Shown piece by piece: positions 44,734 to 56,258 of a stretch of DNA of 64,000 bases. How positions within the stretch are numbered: position 1 is the stretch's first letter; each line of letters starts with the position of its first letter. The notes under the pieces were generated by a model, which was not told the origin of the DNA, ran no database searches, and saw nothing but the letters and a program-made list of their open reading frames with translations. The stretch comes from Viola odorata (Eukaryota > Streptophyta > Magnoliopsida > Malpighiales > Violaceae), in the NCBI GenBank assembly GCA_963691705.1, contig OY829544.1, positions 40,507,917 through 40,571,916 of the forward strand. The letters run 5' to 3'. Position numbers and translations under genes: made by a program.

Positions 44734-45491
44734 TGCTCAGAGACATTCGAAGAATACAAACGATCGAAGAACTGAAGCAAGCATAGCCCGGGGACAACTC
44801 AATTCGAGAAATCTCGAAGAAAACTCTCCCCAGTGAACTCGAGCAAAATAGGCCCAAGGCCAACTCGAGAAATCTCAAAGCAAGCATCCCTAGTAAGGAC
44901 ACGAGAAGGAAAGGACCCAAGGCCAACTCAAGTAGTGAGTCGCAAAAAGAACAGCGACGATACTCCCCAGTGAAGACTCGAGTAAAGGGCCCCTGGCCGA
45001 ACGAAAAGCACCCCCAGCAAGGATCCCAGAGCTCACGCACTCTGTCCAGAAAGCATCCCCAGCAAAAAGCGAAGGAACTCGTACACATCGCCCTCATCCG
45101 GGCCAATCAACAAAGCATCATTCATCAAAAACCTTCCAGCAAAGCAATCTTTTCCAAAACAAACTCCTTTCCGGAAATTTCATGTCCTTTCATTTTTTTC
45201 CGTAAAAGTCCCATCGATTATTAGAACACCCATGCATGTGCATCTTCATTTGAAGTCTATTCACTCGGATTGATATTGCAAATTGAAAATTATGTATCAT
45301 GTTAGTTGCATCTTTATGAGCGTAAAACACTTAGCCTTGTTTCAGAGCGTGAGTGCAAACACTAATATCAGGTGAGGACTGCTTACGGCTGCAAATCGTG
45401 GGAAAGTCTTGTCCTTGGGGTCGTTACCTCTGGAGCAGGTGCAGGCGCATTCTAGGTTCGTATCAAGGCCGCTGGCAGCATTATCATTTTT

Positions 45492-45850
45492 CTCCTCCCA
45501 GAGTGACATCACTTACATAATTCTTCATTTCTGCATAATACATTCCTTCCTCCCAGAGTGATAGCATCTACGTTTCGTCCTCCTAAAGTGACGATTAGTT
45601 TATTTCTGCACCTCGCGTCTTCTCCTACGAGATTAAATATCGAGCATATTTCCTCCTCCCAGAGTGACAGCATGCATTTTTCTCCTCCCAGAGTGACATC
45701 ATTAGCATTTTTCTCCTCCCAAAGTGACCTTAGTTTAGTTTCCACATTTCACGTCTTCTCCTACGGGAATTGACGTTGTTTACGTTTCTGTACTGTATTT
45801 CCTCCTCCCAGTTTGACAGCAACAACTTACCTCCTCCCAGAGTGACATCA
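45492..45850 (+). repeat. Eight interspersed ctcctcccagagtgac repeats
   Basis: The core tcctcccagagtgacatca recurs at about 45492, 45547, 45578, 45652, 45681, 45711, 45801 and 45831, with changes such as cctaaagtgac. Two further words, cttctcctacg(a/g)ga, are interspersed. Spacing is irregular (about 30-90 bp). Confidence 0.8.
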
Positions 45851-45947
45851 TCACTGTAAGCTTGAGGTAAGACCTGTTGTGTCACCAAAATTCGGATATA
45901 TAGGGGCAATCGTCTTTACTGCATATCAAATCCTTCGATAAGACAGT

Positions 45948-45957
45948 AAAGAGGGGG
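45948..45957 (+). promoter_or_regulatory. Polypurine tract of element A
   Basis: aaagagggggcaac directly precedes the 3' LTR start tgttgatac, the expected plus-strand primer. Confidence 0.9.
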
Positions 45958-45961
45958 CAAC

Positions 45962-48900
45962 TGTTGATACCCGAATTTTGACGCCATTTTTAATTAATTT
46001 TAGCATTTCTGTTATTTAGTTATTTTACAGTCATTTTCAGTTGATTTACAGTCGCTAGCATTTTTAAGTGTTTCGTTGCATTTTACCATCATCATTAGCA
46101 TCGTCAGCTTTCGAAATCGCATTTTTAAATTTTCATCACGTATTTTCATTATTATTATCATTATTATTTTTAGACTTAAAAATCACATTTTTAATTATCC
46201 GGCAGTCGTTCGCTAGTTTTTTCTTCGTTTTAGGTCATCACATGAATTTTAGGACTTTTAGTTTTTTAGCGCATTTTTTAGTATTTTTATTATTTTATTA
46301 TTATTTTCGTTCGAGCTTTTATTGGACCCGAGTAAGTTCGCTCGGACAATAGCTTGACTTTGAAATGTTTTCGATCAACTAGTTGCTAGCTTTTTTTTCC
46401 GTTCGCAACGGTCTACAGCGTTTAGTGTAATTTTCGGCGTAACGTCATTATTTTTCCGTCCGAACGTTTCACGTTTTTGAACGAGAAAATAAACACGTTA
46501 AACGGAAAATTTTCATTATTCGCTGTAGACGGTTAAACCCGTCATATTTTTCTCTACGCGACGGTACCTTCGGCTCGAAAAGTCGGAACGTTTGTTCCCA
46601 GGAACCGGCTCGAGGCCATTTAAATCAGATAAAGGGCCATTTAATCATGGTCGTTGATTTGGTCAACCAAGGAAAGTCAACCAGATCAACGGCCCTTGAA
46701 TTACCTAGCATGGTGCACATGCACAGTGGCCGTGGAGTGCAGCGAAGCAGACCACCGGGATTACCTGCTCCCGTCGCTTCCTAGCTCAAGCCCGTAGCTT
46801 CCTATCCCGTCCAGCCATCATCACGGCTCCCCTAGCCCCGCCAGCGCACGCTCACGGCCACCACGTGCAGCCCTCGTCCACGAAGCACGCGATCCTTTGC
46901 CTATAAATACAAGCTTCCATCCTTCGTAAAAAGGGTCCAAAATTTTTTGCAGGAGATGGCCACTGCCCCTCTCCATTTTCCTTGCCAATTCACGTAGCGC
47001 TGAACCCCATTCCTTGCGCTCGATCCCCTCCTCTATCGACAAGCACTGTAAGCTTTTTCTCTCTCTCTAGTTTGTTGTTTCTTTCTTTAATTTTCGTTAT
47101 TACTTTAGATAATTAGTTAATTGCTTAAATTTGTCCCAATTGCTTTAGTTTTAAGTTAATTTCACCACACTAGCATTGATTAAACTATTCGAACATTTGA
47201 AGTATTTATTTACTAATTAAATGGATTAATGCGCATTATTGCTGCCGTTGCATTTGTCACTGTTTGGTTGGGATTTATCTTACTGTGATCACATGTTTGC
47301 GTTGTTGGAAGGGAGAGGTTTCTTTCGGGCCAAGAACCAGGCGAATTGGTCGCCTGGTTCGTCACTTCCTTCGCCGGCAGTGGCGCCGGTGACGTGAGGT
47401 TGAAGATGATGATGATATGGCCAAATGGCCTTCGTGCAAAAATATAAAAGAAAGGTGATGGGCTTGGCCCATCACCGTTAGAATTAATTTTCTTGGGCCA
47501 GGAATTGTTCCTGGCCCATTCCTCCAAATTTTAAGCTGGGCCCAGCCCATTTATACTTTTTTCGAATTTTTGGTTCGTTAATTTTTTCACGTAAAATGCT
47601 CGCACGCTTCGTATAATTATTCTTCATGATACGGGTTTATTTTTCCTATGTTGTATACATGAATTGTTTAGTTCATTTTTTTAAATATTCGTATGCTTTC
47701 TTTATTTATTTACTTTCTCACATGTTATTTGGTTGAACATTCCTATGCTTTTAATTTCTCGTATGCTTTCAAATTCTTACATGCTTTTATTTAAATTCTC
47801 ATACACTTACATGCTTAATTTCTCTTATGCGTTGTTTCCCTGATCATATTTTTCGTATGTTCATTCTTGCGTCAACCGGTTTATTTAATTATTATTTTTA
47901 TATATATACCTGAATTGCTTATTTCTTGTCGTGACATTTATTTTTATGTTATTTAACTTCAGTCATTTATATTTAGCAATTTAATTTCAGTCATTTAACT
48001 TACCGCCTATATGGTCGGTTGTCATTTAACTTTCCGCAAATTATCAACTGCTTTTAAATTTTCGTAAATGTTCAACTGCTTTAATTTTTCGCAAACTGCT
48101 GGAAATCCTTCCGCAAATTATCAACTGTTTAATTATTCGCACTTTCAAATTCCGCAATTTACTTTCGGCAATTTAAATTCAATTATTCATTTTACCGCCT
48201 ATATGGTCGGTCATATTTTAATTCTCGTAAATATCCAACTGCTTTAAATTTTCGCACTTATCATACTGCTGGAAATCCTTCCGCAAATTATCAACTGTTT
48301 AATTTTCCGCACTTTACTTTTCCGCACTTTAAATTTTCCGCAATTTACTTTCGGCAATTTAAACTCAATTATTCATTTTTACCGCCTACATGGTCGGTCG
48401 CATTTTAATTCTCGTAAATATCAGCTGCTTTAATTTTTCGCAAACTGCTGGAAATTCTTCCGCAAATATCAACTGTTTATTTTTTGCAAATATCAACTAT
48501 TTATTTTCTGCAAATATCAACTGTTTTATTTTCTGCAAATATCAATTGTTTTATTTTCCGCAACATCAACTGTTTTATTTTCTGCATTATCAACCTATTT
48601 TATTTTCTGCAAACTGTCAACTGTTTTAATTCCCTGTAAATCGTCAACTACATTTAATTTTTCTGCACTTATCAAAATCAACATTTAAATTTTCGTGTGT
48701 GTTAAATCTATCATTTCTCGCATGTCATCAACTTAGCCTCTAAATTTTCGTATGCGTCAAATCCATCATTTCTCGCATACAATCAACCGTCATCCTTTAA
48801 TTTCCTGCATTTATCAAAATCAGCATTTAATTCTCGTATGCGTTAAATCCATCATTTCTCGCATACAATCAACTGTCATTTTTAAAAAAGTTCCGCACTC

Positions 48901-49781
48901 ATGAAAGTGCTTATTTATTTCTCGAGCTATCACTAACACTCTCATTTTGTAGGTTTTAATTTCAAGCTTCGCTTGCAAGTACGCCTTTCGTTCCTTTTCA
49001 TTTATTCAACGCTTTTCATAAATATCAATCGTACGCGTGATATATAGAACTGCTAGAATTAAAATCAACCCACATGAACAACGTGTTTAAAGATTTGCTT
49101 AAAATGCCATGTTCATGTGATTTTAAATTCTCGCTTATATTGACTGCATGTACATGGGGACTTTCGATCCCACATCAGTTTTTTTCACCTCAAAATCTAT
49201 CATTTAAATTTGTACTCTGTTAGCAATCCATGATAGGATCACGTAGTAATTAATTTAATCATGCATGGCCCGATGATGAAATAAGAGGGCGCTCATTCAG
49301 TCTTGCGGAAAATTCAGTCCCATCACGTTACGGTCAGGGATAATCGATCGATCTTGATAAACGGTAACCCCGTCCGAAAGATCTTTTTATTATTCCTGAA
49401 CGGTCACGATCATAGAAAAGACTAAAGTGACGATTCCTCTGAGGGTCCCCTTTTTCAAAACGCATTTTATCAAACACCTTTTTAAACACCTCTCTCATCA
49501 ACCGGTAACCGTTTTCGGATGTGACTCGGGTGCCTAACACCTTCCCGAGACCACAATACGACCCCGAACCTTTATTTGGGGTCCAGACCCTTTTTTTTTT
49601 GTGCCTTTAGTTTTTACTTATTATATTTCTTATGCCATGACAATTAAGGTTCCCTAAACCTAGCAACCAAATTAGGGTGGCGACTTCATTGCATGTTGCG
49701 AGGCATCTGTTTACGCCGAGCATTGTAAGGTCTCAAATTTCGTTGCACACTCGCGAATTTTTTAATTTTTGGGGCGCGACA
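45962..49781 (+). repeat. 3' LTR of element A (3820 bp)
   Basis: Matches the LTR at 27586-31432 throughout. A sample of about 370 bp around the promoter shows about 10 differences. It ends ggggcgcgaca and is followed by gctag. Confidence 0.95.
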
Positions 49782-49786
49782 GCTAG

Positions 49787-50162
49787 TGTGCAACCCATGT
49801 TTGTTCGTACACAAACATCACCAATCCCTACAATGCTAACAAAGTTATCCTTTCCCATCTTCACTCGACCAAAGTCTCCTACTTTGTAGTTGGTGAAGAA
49901 CTCCTTGTTTGGCGTAACATGATATGATGATGTTGAGTCAATTACCTACTCAGCACTTGAATCTGACACACTACATTCTTCTTCCTCATTTGAGAAAATT
50001 ATAATTACCTCATCTGAGGCCACTGCAGCAGTGTTTTGATCTCCTCCTCTTCTCTGGTTCTCTTCTTTCTCCTTCTTCCAGATTCTGCAATTTTTCTTCA
50101 TGTGTCCTTCTTTGTCACAATGAAAGCATTTGTACTTTCCTTTGACTTTAGATCTACCTCTG
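49787..50162 (-). pseudogene. Element D zinc knuckle and protease
   Basis: The minus strand reads GRSKVKGKYKCFHCDKEGHM with the CCHC knuckle completed by KKNC. An acidic linker (SDEVIIIFSNEEEECC) and the copia protease start (VIDSTSSYHVTPNKEFF) follow, and KVGDFGRVKMGK leads toward the element A insertion. The active-site triad reads D-S-T where D-S-G/T-G is usual, and the preceding Trp is a stop. It is a remnant. Confidence 0.88.
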
Positions 50163-51503
50163 TGATATGGTGCTTATATGGAAAGTGCACCGATTGATGG
50201 ATCGTTGCTCAGCGACAAGGATTTGAATGCAGAAATAGTGACTCGTCAGAAACTCCAACCCTCCTAAGTGCAATACCTAGGCAACCTGGATGAAATCGTT
50301 CGAGGTTCTTCAATAGGAGCCTGACCCTCCTAGGTGTAATACCTAGACAACCCAGACGAACTATGAATAGGATGATAACTTCGGGTTTTACTTGAGACAA
50401 AATGCAGCTTATCAAACCGGATATAGAACAAGGATCTTGGCGATCAACTGAAGAAGACTCTTCTGGTTTTTAATTCAATTTAACATAAGAAATACAAGTG
50501 TTTTAGCCTTGCCTTATATAGGCGGCCACTTAACAAATAAAACCCTAATTTAACTAGGAAGTTTATCTAAAGTAAACTAAGTAAATAAATAACTTAAATA
50601 CTTAAATCTGCTCGTGATTTTTGGCCCACATTCGGTCCAGAACTGCTCCTCTGAATCATAGACAATATGCACTTGGAATTTTTGGAAACGCTCGATCCAT
50701 TTTTAAATGGGCTCGGAATCAATATTCCATGGGCCTTGACGCGTTCACACTGCGCGCCAAAATGTCCACCAGCCCTAACTTCCAAACGGCTAGTCCAAAT
50801 GGGCTGAAACTTGTCCCATTCGATAGCTAAGACCCAAAAATAATAGTAGGGTGCTCCTCTTCCTGGTCCGGGCCTGACTGGTCCAAAAAATGGTCGTTGG
50901 CGTTGACGGACGCGTTTTGAAGTCCTCATCCGCGTAGGATTACTGTCAGCGAAAATGTCTCGATCGATAACAAACAAACGGCTTAGTCGTTTGATCTGAA
51001 ATTTGGACACAATGAAGAATCCATCCTGAGGTTTCAGAATTGATATAGATCGCACTATTCTGACCTCTGATGATCGAGCTATGGTCTGACGAAGTTGTCC
51101 ATCACGTTTGCGCTTAGGGCACTTGTGCATGCAAAAGTAGCAACGGGCCATCTTGCAAACTGCTCGTCCAAATGTCCTCAAACTGGTAAGAGGCTCTCCT
51201 AAGATCCCAATAAGTCTTGTATTTATCTTGGAACCCGATTTGGAACCTTTCTTCCATGAATTGGCTCGTGTAGATGTGCAACCTTGCACTATGCGCCTCC
51301 AAGCCACCTTCCATGTCGTCCTTCGCCTAAGGACTTGATCCAGAAATGTTCCTTGCCCTATCTCCATGTCTAGAGGCTGTATTAACCTCACTGAAAGCTT
51401 TGCAATGTCTTGGGCTCAACGCTTTGGGTTTATTGCTCTTGATCGCAAGGCGTGTGCGCGTTGTGAGTGCGCTAGGCCTAGTCTAGGGGCTAGGATCGTA
51501 TCA
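50163..51503 (-). repeat. 3' LTR of element F
   Basis: 1341 bp. It has a TATA box on the minus strand (cttatata on plus, 50513-50520). Two palindromic cctaggtg-caat-acctagg words lie near 50262-50285 and 50326-50350. Confidence 0.93.
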
Positions 51504-52390
51504 TCCCCTCCCTCTTCAAAATGATTCGCCCTCGAATCTGATTTTAGACCTGCACCACAATACCTTAAGTTAATAATATCAAAGTAAGCACAAATCGAAC
51601 CATACCAACCTTGTAACTCCATCTTGGAGGCTATGTCTTTGAAAATGTCAATCCGATTGATAAGATCATCACTCCAAGTGGTCATCTTCACTTGAACTTG
51701 GATGGGAACCCATCCTTTGTGTAAGCACTGCCAAATCCAAGTTCCTAACTTTAAGTATTCGCTCATCCTTCCTTGATATCTCAAAATTGCCATCTTGACA
51801 TGCAAACGCATACGGTAGCGCTTGGCTTGTCCATGGGCTGTCCACATCATCTCAGTTTCCTTGCTGCCATCTATACTAAATAATAAAATCAAGGGCAGCA
51901 ACATTAAATTGAATAATGTCATTCCAATCATACCACTACATCTCACCAAACAACTCTTAAACGCATCATATTTATTAAATTTTCGCAAAAGGTCATGTGA
52001 CCTAAATAAGCGATCACGCTTGAATAGAATTCCCTCAAGTCCAGTCGACTTACCCACAAATTTAACATTAAATTCACACATGGCAGAATTATTATGTAAT
52101 GTAAATACATGTGAAAATTCAATCAATTTGGTGTTAGGGAAAACATGATGTACATCTCTCGGCCTAGTCAAAACGCTAAATTGCTTGCGTCTGCGCAAGT
52201 AGTCTTTAAATACATATGACTTGGCCTTCGGCTCTTGCATATAACCATCATTAATTAAATCAATTTTTAAACCAGAATCATAATAATTAATGAGGTTAAC
52301 ATGCTCACACAAATCAGACTTAAGGATGGAAAGATATACCATACCGTTGCGGCCAAGGGTTAGCCGAACTAGGCACCATGGATGATTCAC
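51416..52390 (-). CDS. Element F second ORF, unknown function
   Basis: A 324-residue frame (52390 to 51416) overlaps the end of the upstream frame by 71 bp in another register, so it may have been reached by frameshifting or by a later indel. The middle is mixed alpha/beta-like (LLPLILLFSIDGSKETEMMW; MELQGWYGSICAYFDIINLR). It has a hydrophobic stretch (MIGMTLFNLMLLPLILLFSI) that could be one membrane segment. The last part, SRANHFEEGGDDTIL, sits at the 3' LTR border and matches the position and pattern of SRTNPFEGEG in element C. The frame ends 88 bp inside the LTR. I do not recognise a domain. Confidence 0.6.
   Translation of the reverse strand: MNHPWCLVRLTLGRNGMVYLSILKSDLCEHVNLINYYDSGLKIDLINDGYMQEPKAKSYVFKDYLRRRKQFSVLTRPRDVHHVFPNTKLIEFSHVFTLHNNSAMCEFNVKFVGKSTGLEGILFKRDRLFRSHDLLRKFNKYDAFKSCLVRCSGMIGMTLFNLMLLPLILLFSIDGSKETEMMWTAHGQAKRYRMRLHVKMAILRYQGRMSEYLKLGTWIWQCLHKGWVPIQVQVKMTTWSDDLINRIDIFKDIASKMELQGWYGSICAYFDIINLRYCGAGLKSDSRANHFEEGGDDTILAPRLGLAHSQRAHALRSRAINPKR
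51504..51517 (-). promoter_or_regulatory. Polypurine tract of element F
   Basis: The minus strand reads gaagagggagggga immediately before the 3' LTR. Confidence 0.88.
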
Positions 52391-53618
52391 ACTCCTTAAG
52401 TTCTCTTGGCACTTTTGAATGAGACTTCTCTTCTGCCAACAACCTTCTCTTTATCTTCAAATTAGGAGAAACAATAATAGAAGAGAAAACAAACGAGTTA
52501 AGGTTAGAACAATTTAAGCGCAATGGCCAAAAATTTAGTTTTTTGTGGCTTGCGCCAAAACATAATTTTCGCTCACATAATGCTTTTCTCTCCTGTTCTC
52601 TCTTGGCGTAAACACTAATCTCTCCTTTTTCAAATTCTCCACTCTCTGCATGCTCTTTATTTTTATGCAAGTGTTTTGAACTCTCATCTCTTTTCGCATG
52701 CTCACTCTTTTCATGCGTGCTGTTTTTGTTTTCATCTCTTTTCCCATGCTCACTCTTTTCATGGGGGCTGTTTTGTTCTTCAATTCTCTCTTTCTTTTCA
52801 ACACTCAACTCTTCTCTTTTTCTCTCAATATCTCTAGTGACTTCCCATTCGGCATGAGACTTCTCTAGGTATTGTTGATCTTCAAGGATTTGAGTAGGTG
52901 TAAGTGGTGTAAGCGTAAACTCTCGGTTATTCTTCACTAGTTTGTACCGATTGCTCCTTCCTTTATGAACAACCTTCATATCATGTTGCCACGGTCTTCC
53001 CAAAAGGATATGACTTGAAGTCATGGGTACAACGTCGCAATAGATACTACACTCAAATCTTCCAATGGAAAAAGTGACCAATACACAATGTGTTACCTCT
53101 AACTCCTCGCCATTGGTCATCCATTGAAGTTTGTATGGCTTCGGCTTCTTAATCAATGGGAGATTAAGTTTGTGCACAAATAATTCGCTTGCACAATTCG
53201 CCGAACTCCTAGAATCAATAACCAATGTGGCTACCTTCCCTTGGCAACGGGTGTAGAATAACCCTTCTGTTTGTTCCTTCTCTCTCACTAAGGCTTCCTC
53301 TTTGGCCCTCAATCCAACAAGGACCTTTCTTCTCTCATCCTCCATCTCATCAAATCTTGTATTAAGCTTTCTTCCGTTAGGTCCCCTATTAGGATTGGGT
53401 TCCTTTCTAGACGTCACGCCATAGACGTATGGTGAACTCTTCAGGTTGCTGACTTGGGTGTACCGGGTGTGGGTCTGCCTTGTAGCATTGGCAGTCACTC
53501 CCCTCTCCTTGATGATCTCCTTCCACCACTCATCCATTTTGTCAAACCTCTCGGTTAACTTGCACAACATCGTTAGCATTTCAGCTTGTGCTTGCGACTT
53601 CGTGCTCTTGTCTGACAT
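52320..53618 (-). CDS. Element F Gag/protease-like ORF
   Basis: Start taken at MSDKSTKSQAQAEM (53618); a Met four codons earlier is also open. An N-terminal helix (LTMLCKLTERFDKMDEWWKE) is followed directly by an aspartic protease-like domain (ATLVIDSRSSANCASELF, YCDVVPMTSSHILLGRPW). It aligns well with the element C protease. No capsid domain or CCHC knuckle is present. The triad reads D-S-R instead of D-S/T-G, so it is probably inactive (G to R is one G-to-A change). The C-terminal part has HEKSEHGKRDE repeats, an Arg/Lys/Glu-rich segment related to the KSKHG linker of element C. Confidence 0.8.
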   Translation of the reverse strand: MSDKSTKSQAQAEMLTMLCKLTERFDKMDEWWKEIIKERGVTANATRQTHTRYTQVSNLKSSPYVYGVTSRKEPNPNRGPNGRKLNTRFDEMEDERRKVLVGLRAKEEALVREKEQTEGLFYTRCQGKVATLVIDSRSSANCASELFVHKLNLPLIKKPKPYKLQWMTNGEELEVTHCVLVTFSIGRFECSIYCDVVPMTSSHILLGRPWQHDMKVVHKGRSNRYKLVKNNREFTLTPLTPTQILEDQQYLEKSHAEWEVTRDIERKREELSVEKKERIEEQNSPHEKSEHGKRDENKNSTHEKSEHAKRDESSKHLHKNKEHAESGEFEKGEISVYAKREQERKALCERKLCFGASHKKLNFWPLRLNCSNLNSFVFSSIIVSPNLKIKRRLLAEEKSHSKVPRELKECESSMVPSSANPWPQRYGISFHP

Positions 53619-54450
53619 CTGAAAACACAATAACCAAAAGACAAGCGTAAAATTGCCCTATCTAATCACTCCCTCATGTGTTTAAATCTCTCATGTTTAA
53701 TCACTCTAATGATCTCACAATTCACGCTATAAATTCTCTTCAATCAATCCAAGATCCGTAGACTCAAAGAATGTCAAGAAAACGCTTCCAATAAATTGCA
53801 AAGAAAAACTCAAGCTTTGAAAGAAAATAGATGTGATATAATTGATTAATCACTTTGACAATTAATCAAACAATTATAACACAGAGTAGATAGGTCAAGT
53901 ATCACAGGAGCTCAAGAAAGACAATTGTTTTGCAAAATTCTGCACTAGTTCGGATCTGTTTTAGAACTAGGGTTTCCGATTTATTTCTTTGATAACTTTT
54001 GAATGGATGCTCCATTTTTTATGATTCTTGTTGCGTTGCAACACTCTTTTCTTGCTGATTTTGATTCTGTATTGATCGCAAGGTTTCTCTTTTGTTAACA
54101 CACTGAAAATTTTGAATTCGCTTTCTGTTCTGTTTTTGTGCGAATGAATTCTTTTGTTTTTTTTTTTTTAAATATAAATTGCAAGTACTTGAAACTAAAC
54201 AAACTGACACTTTGTGGGACTTTCTTTTCTATTTTTATGACTCAAACAAGATAGCAAATCAAAAGGTCTTGATTTGTTACCTAAACGGACGCAACTAGTT
54301 ACTAGTTCCGACTCACTAACACAAACGGGGAAACAAACAAGATTGGTATAGATTTGGCTAAGGAAACAAGAAAACCAATCTTAACAAACGAAAACAATAA
54401 TTAAAAGGATAGTTACCAATTCGGTGAGCAGCCTTTGCTCCGCTACCAGC
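53619..54450 (-). other. Leader of element F
   Basis: About 830 bp without a gene. It shares with the element C leader the words cactccctcatgtgtttaaa and aatcactc near 53660-53710. It has a T run on the plus strand near 54158-54170. Confidence 0.6.
54431..54448 (-). promoter_or_regulatory. Primer binding site of element F
   Basis: The minus strand reads tggtagcggagcaaaggc two bases inside the 5' LTR, the same variant as element C. Confidence 0.65.
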
Positions 54451-55791
54451 TGATATGGTGCCTATATGGAAAGCGCACCAATTGATGGATCATTGCTCAG
54501 CGACAAGGATTTGAATGCGGAAATAGTGACTCGTCAGAAACTCCAACCCTCCTAAGTGCAATACCTAGGCAACCTAGATGAAATCATTCGAGGTTCTTCA
54601 ATAGGAGTCTGACCCTCCTAGGTGCAATACCTAGACAACCCAGACAAACTATGAATAGGATGATAACTTCAGGTTTTACATGAGACTAGATGCAGCTTAT
54701 CAAACCGGATATAGAACAAGGATCTTGGAGATCAACTAAAGAAGACTCTTCTGGTTTTTAATTCAATTTAATGTAATAAATACAAGTGTTTTAGCCTTGC
54801 CTTATATAGGCGGCCACTTAACAAATAAAACCCTAATTTAACTAGGAAGTTTATCTAAAGTAAACTAAGTAAATAAATAACTTAAATACTTAAATATGCT
54901 CGTGATTTTTGGCCCACATTCGGTCCAGACCTGCTCCTCTGAATCATAGACAATATGCACTTGGAATTTTGGGAAACGCTCGAGCCGTTTTTAAATGGGC
55001 TCGGAATCAATATTCCATGGGCCTTGACGCGTTCACACTGCGTGCCAAAATGTCCACCAGCCCTAACTTCCAAACGGCTAGTCCAAATGGGCTGAAACAT
55101 TTCCCATTCGATAGCTAAGACCCAAAAATAATAGGAGGGTGCTCCTCTTCCTGGTCCGGGCCTGACTGGTCCAAAAAATGGTCGTTGGCGTTGATGGACG
55201 CGTTTTGAAGTCCTCATCCGCGTAGGATTACTATCAGCGAAAATGTCTCGATCGATAACAAACAAACAGCTCAGTATTTTGATCTGAAATTTGTACACAA
55301 TGAATAAGACATCCTGAGGTTTCATAATTGATATAGATCGCACGATTCTGACCTCTGATGATCTAGATATGGTCCGACAAAGTTGTCTGTCACGTTTGCG
55401 CTTAGGGCACTTGTGCATGCAAAAGTAGCAATGGGCCATCTTGCAAACTGCTCGTCCAAATGTCCTCAAACTGGTCAGAGGCTCTCCTAAGATCCTAATC
55501 GGTCTTGTATTTATCTTGGAACTCGATTTGGAACCTTTCTTCCATGAATTGGCTCGTGTAGATGTGCAACCTTGCACTATGCGCCTCCAAGTCACCTTCC
55601 ATGTCGTCCTTCGCCTAAGGACTTGATCCCGCAACATTCCTTGCCCTATATCCATGTCTAGAGGCTGTATTAACCTCACTGAAAGCTTTACAACATCTTG
55701 GGCTCGACGCTTTGGGTTGATTGGCGTTGATCGCAAGGCGTGTGCGCGTTGTGAGTGCGCTAGGGCTAGTCTCGGGGCTAGGATCGTATCA
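54451..55791 (-). repeat. 5' LTR of element F
   Basis: 1341 bp, the same length as the copy at 50163-51503. The minus-strand TATA box (cttatata on plus) is at 54801-54808. Long minus-strand frames here (for example 55736-54882) occur in both LTRs with different residues, and I treat them as chance. Confidence 0.93.
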
Positions 55792-55796
55792 CTCTA

Positions 55797-56258
55797 GACT
55801 TGCCACGTCCACTAGCACCTCTGCCCATACTCCTTCCCATGTTCTCTGATTGGAGCGTTAAATGTCATATTTTCATCATCCTTTCTACTCTTTTTATGAT
55901 GATGTTACTACTAATTCTTGGCTTTTCTACTCCTTTTTTACATAATACAGATCAAAGAATTAAATAGAAGAAAAGGAGCTAAAAAGCAGTTGTTTAGAGC
56001 AAAGTTGATGAACCAGTCTCTTTCCCAGACCTGGGGAAGAGCCAGGCAAAAATCACTTCGTGAATGAGCCAGAATAGTCAACGAAATTAAGTCAATGGGC
56101 TTGGGCCCATGATGAGAGGAAGGACGCGCACTTCTACTGCTGCTTCTAGAAGGTTTCCTTTGAAGAGTATGTTTCCTCCGTGACAAAGGCATGAGACTCA
56201 TTACTTGTAGTTTGTCTGCGTCTGGCCTCTTCATTAAAGAGTCCTTGCTTTGCCCAAT
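55797..56258 (-). pseudogene. Element D Gag C-terminal part, disrupted
   Basis: From 56258 another frame continues Gag (VDWAKQGLFNEEARRR, ESHAFVTEEETYSSKETF), and near 55800-55850 the basic GRGASGRGKSR stretch leads to the knuckle part beyond element F. Between about 55860 and 56130 I cannot align the sequence with Gag. It may be a small insertion of unknown type. Confidence 0.6.

Larger units (their letters stand above)
42437..45961. other. 3' untranslated region of element A
   Basis: 3.5 kb without a credible gene. In order: a partial direct repeat (26 bp at 43364-43389 and 43737-43762), a caatcaatcaaac-rich stretch (43890-43980), a 100-base homopurine run (44634-44733), a degenerate repeat zone built on cccagtgaactcgag / aaggccaactcgag (44780-45090), a ctcctcccagagtgac repeat zone (45492-45850) and the polypurine tract. 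Such hypervariable 3' regions are typical of Tat/Ogre elements. Confidence 0.7.
27586..49781 (+). mobile_element. Element A: Ogre-like Tat element, 22.2 kb
   Basis: Two long LTRs (27586-31432, 3847 bp; 45962-49781, 3820 bp) start tgttgatacccgaattttga and end ggcgcaaca or ggcgcgaca. The flanks gttag and gctag are a one-mismatch target duplication. The order is primer site, ORF1, gag, protease, intron, RT, RNase H, second RNase H, integrase, then 3.5 kb of 3' region. A separate ORF1 before gag, very long LTRs and an intron between protease and RT together identify the Ogre group. It is inserted in element D between its protease and integrase. The LTRs differ by roughly 3% plus a gap of about 60 bp. 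Confidence 0.95.
50163..55791 (-). mobile_element. Element F: non-autonomous Ty3-gypsy element with gag/protease fragment only
   Basis: Two LTRs of exactly 1341 bp (50163-51503 and 54451-55791) start tgatatggtgc and end gatcgtatca on the plus strand. The flanks ctctg and ctcta are a one-mismatch duplication. Only 2.9 kb lie between the LTRs. This holds a protease-like Gag fragment and one unrecognised frame, with no RT, RNase H or integrase. Primer site and polypurine tract are in place, so it was replication-competent in trans when it inserted. LTR divergence is about 5% in a 260-bp sample. It is inserted in the Gag region of element D. Confidence 0.93.

Noticed and set aside
44584..44786. 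Lysine-rich proteins on the plus strand and the Phe/Ser-rich frame on the minus strand
   Set aside because: They are translations of the homopurine run and flanking low complexity.
54882..55736. 284-residue minus-strand frame as a gene
   Set aside because: It lies wholly in the element F LTR. The matching frame in the other LTR is cut differently and shows no protein-level constraint.
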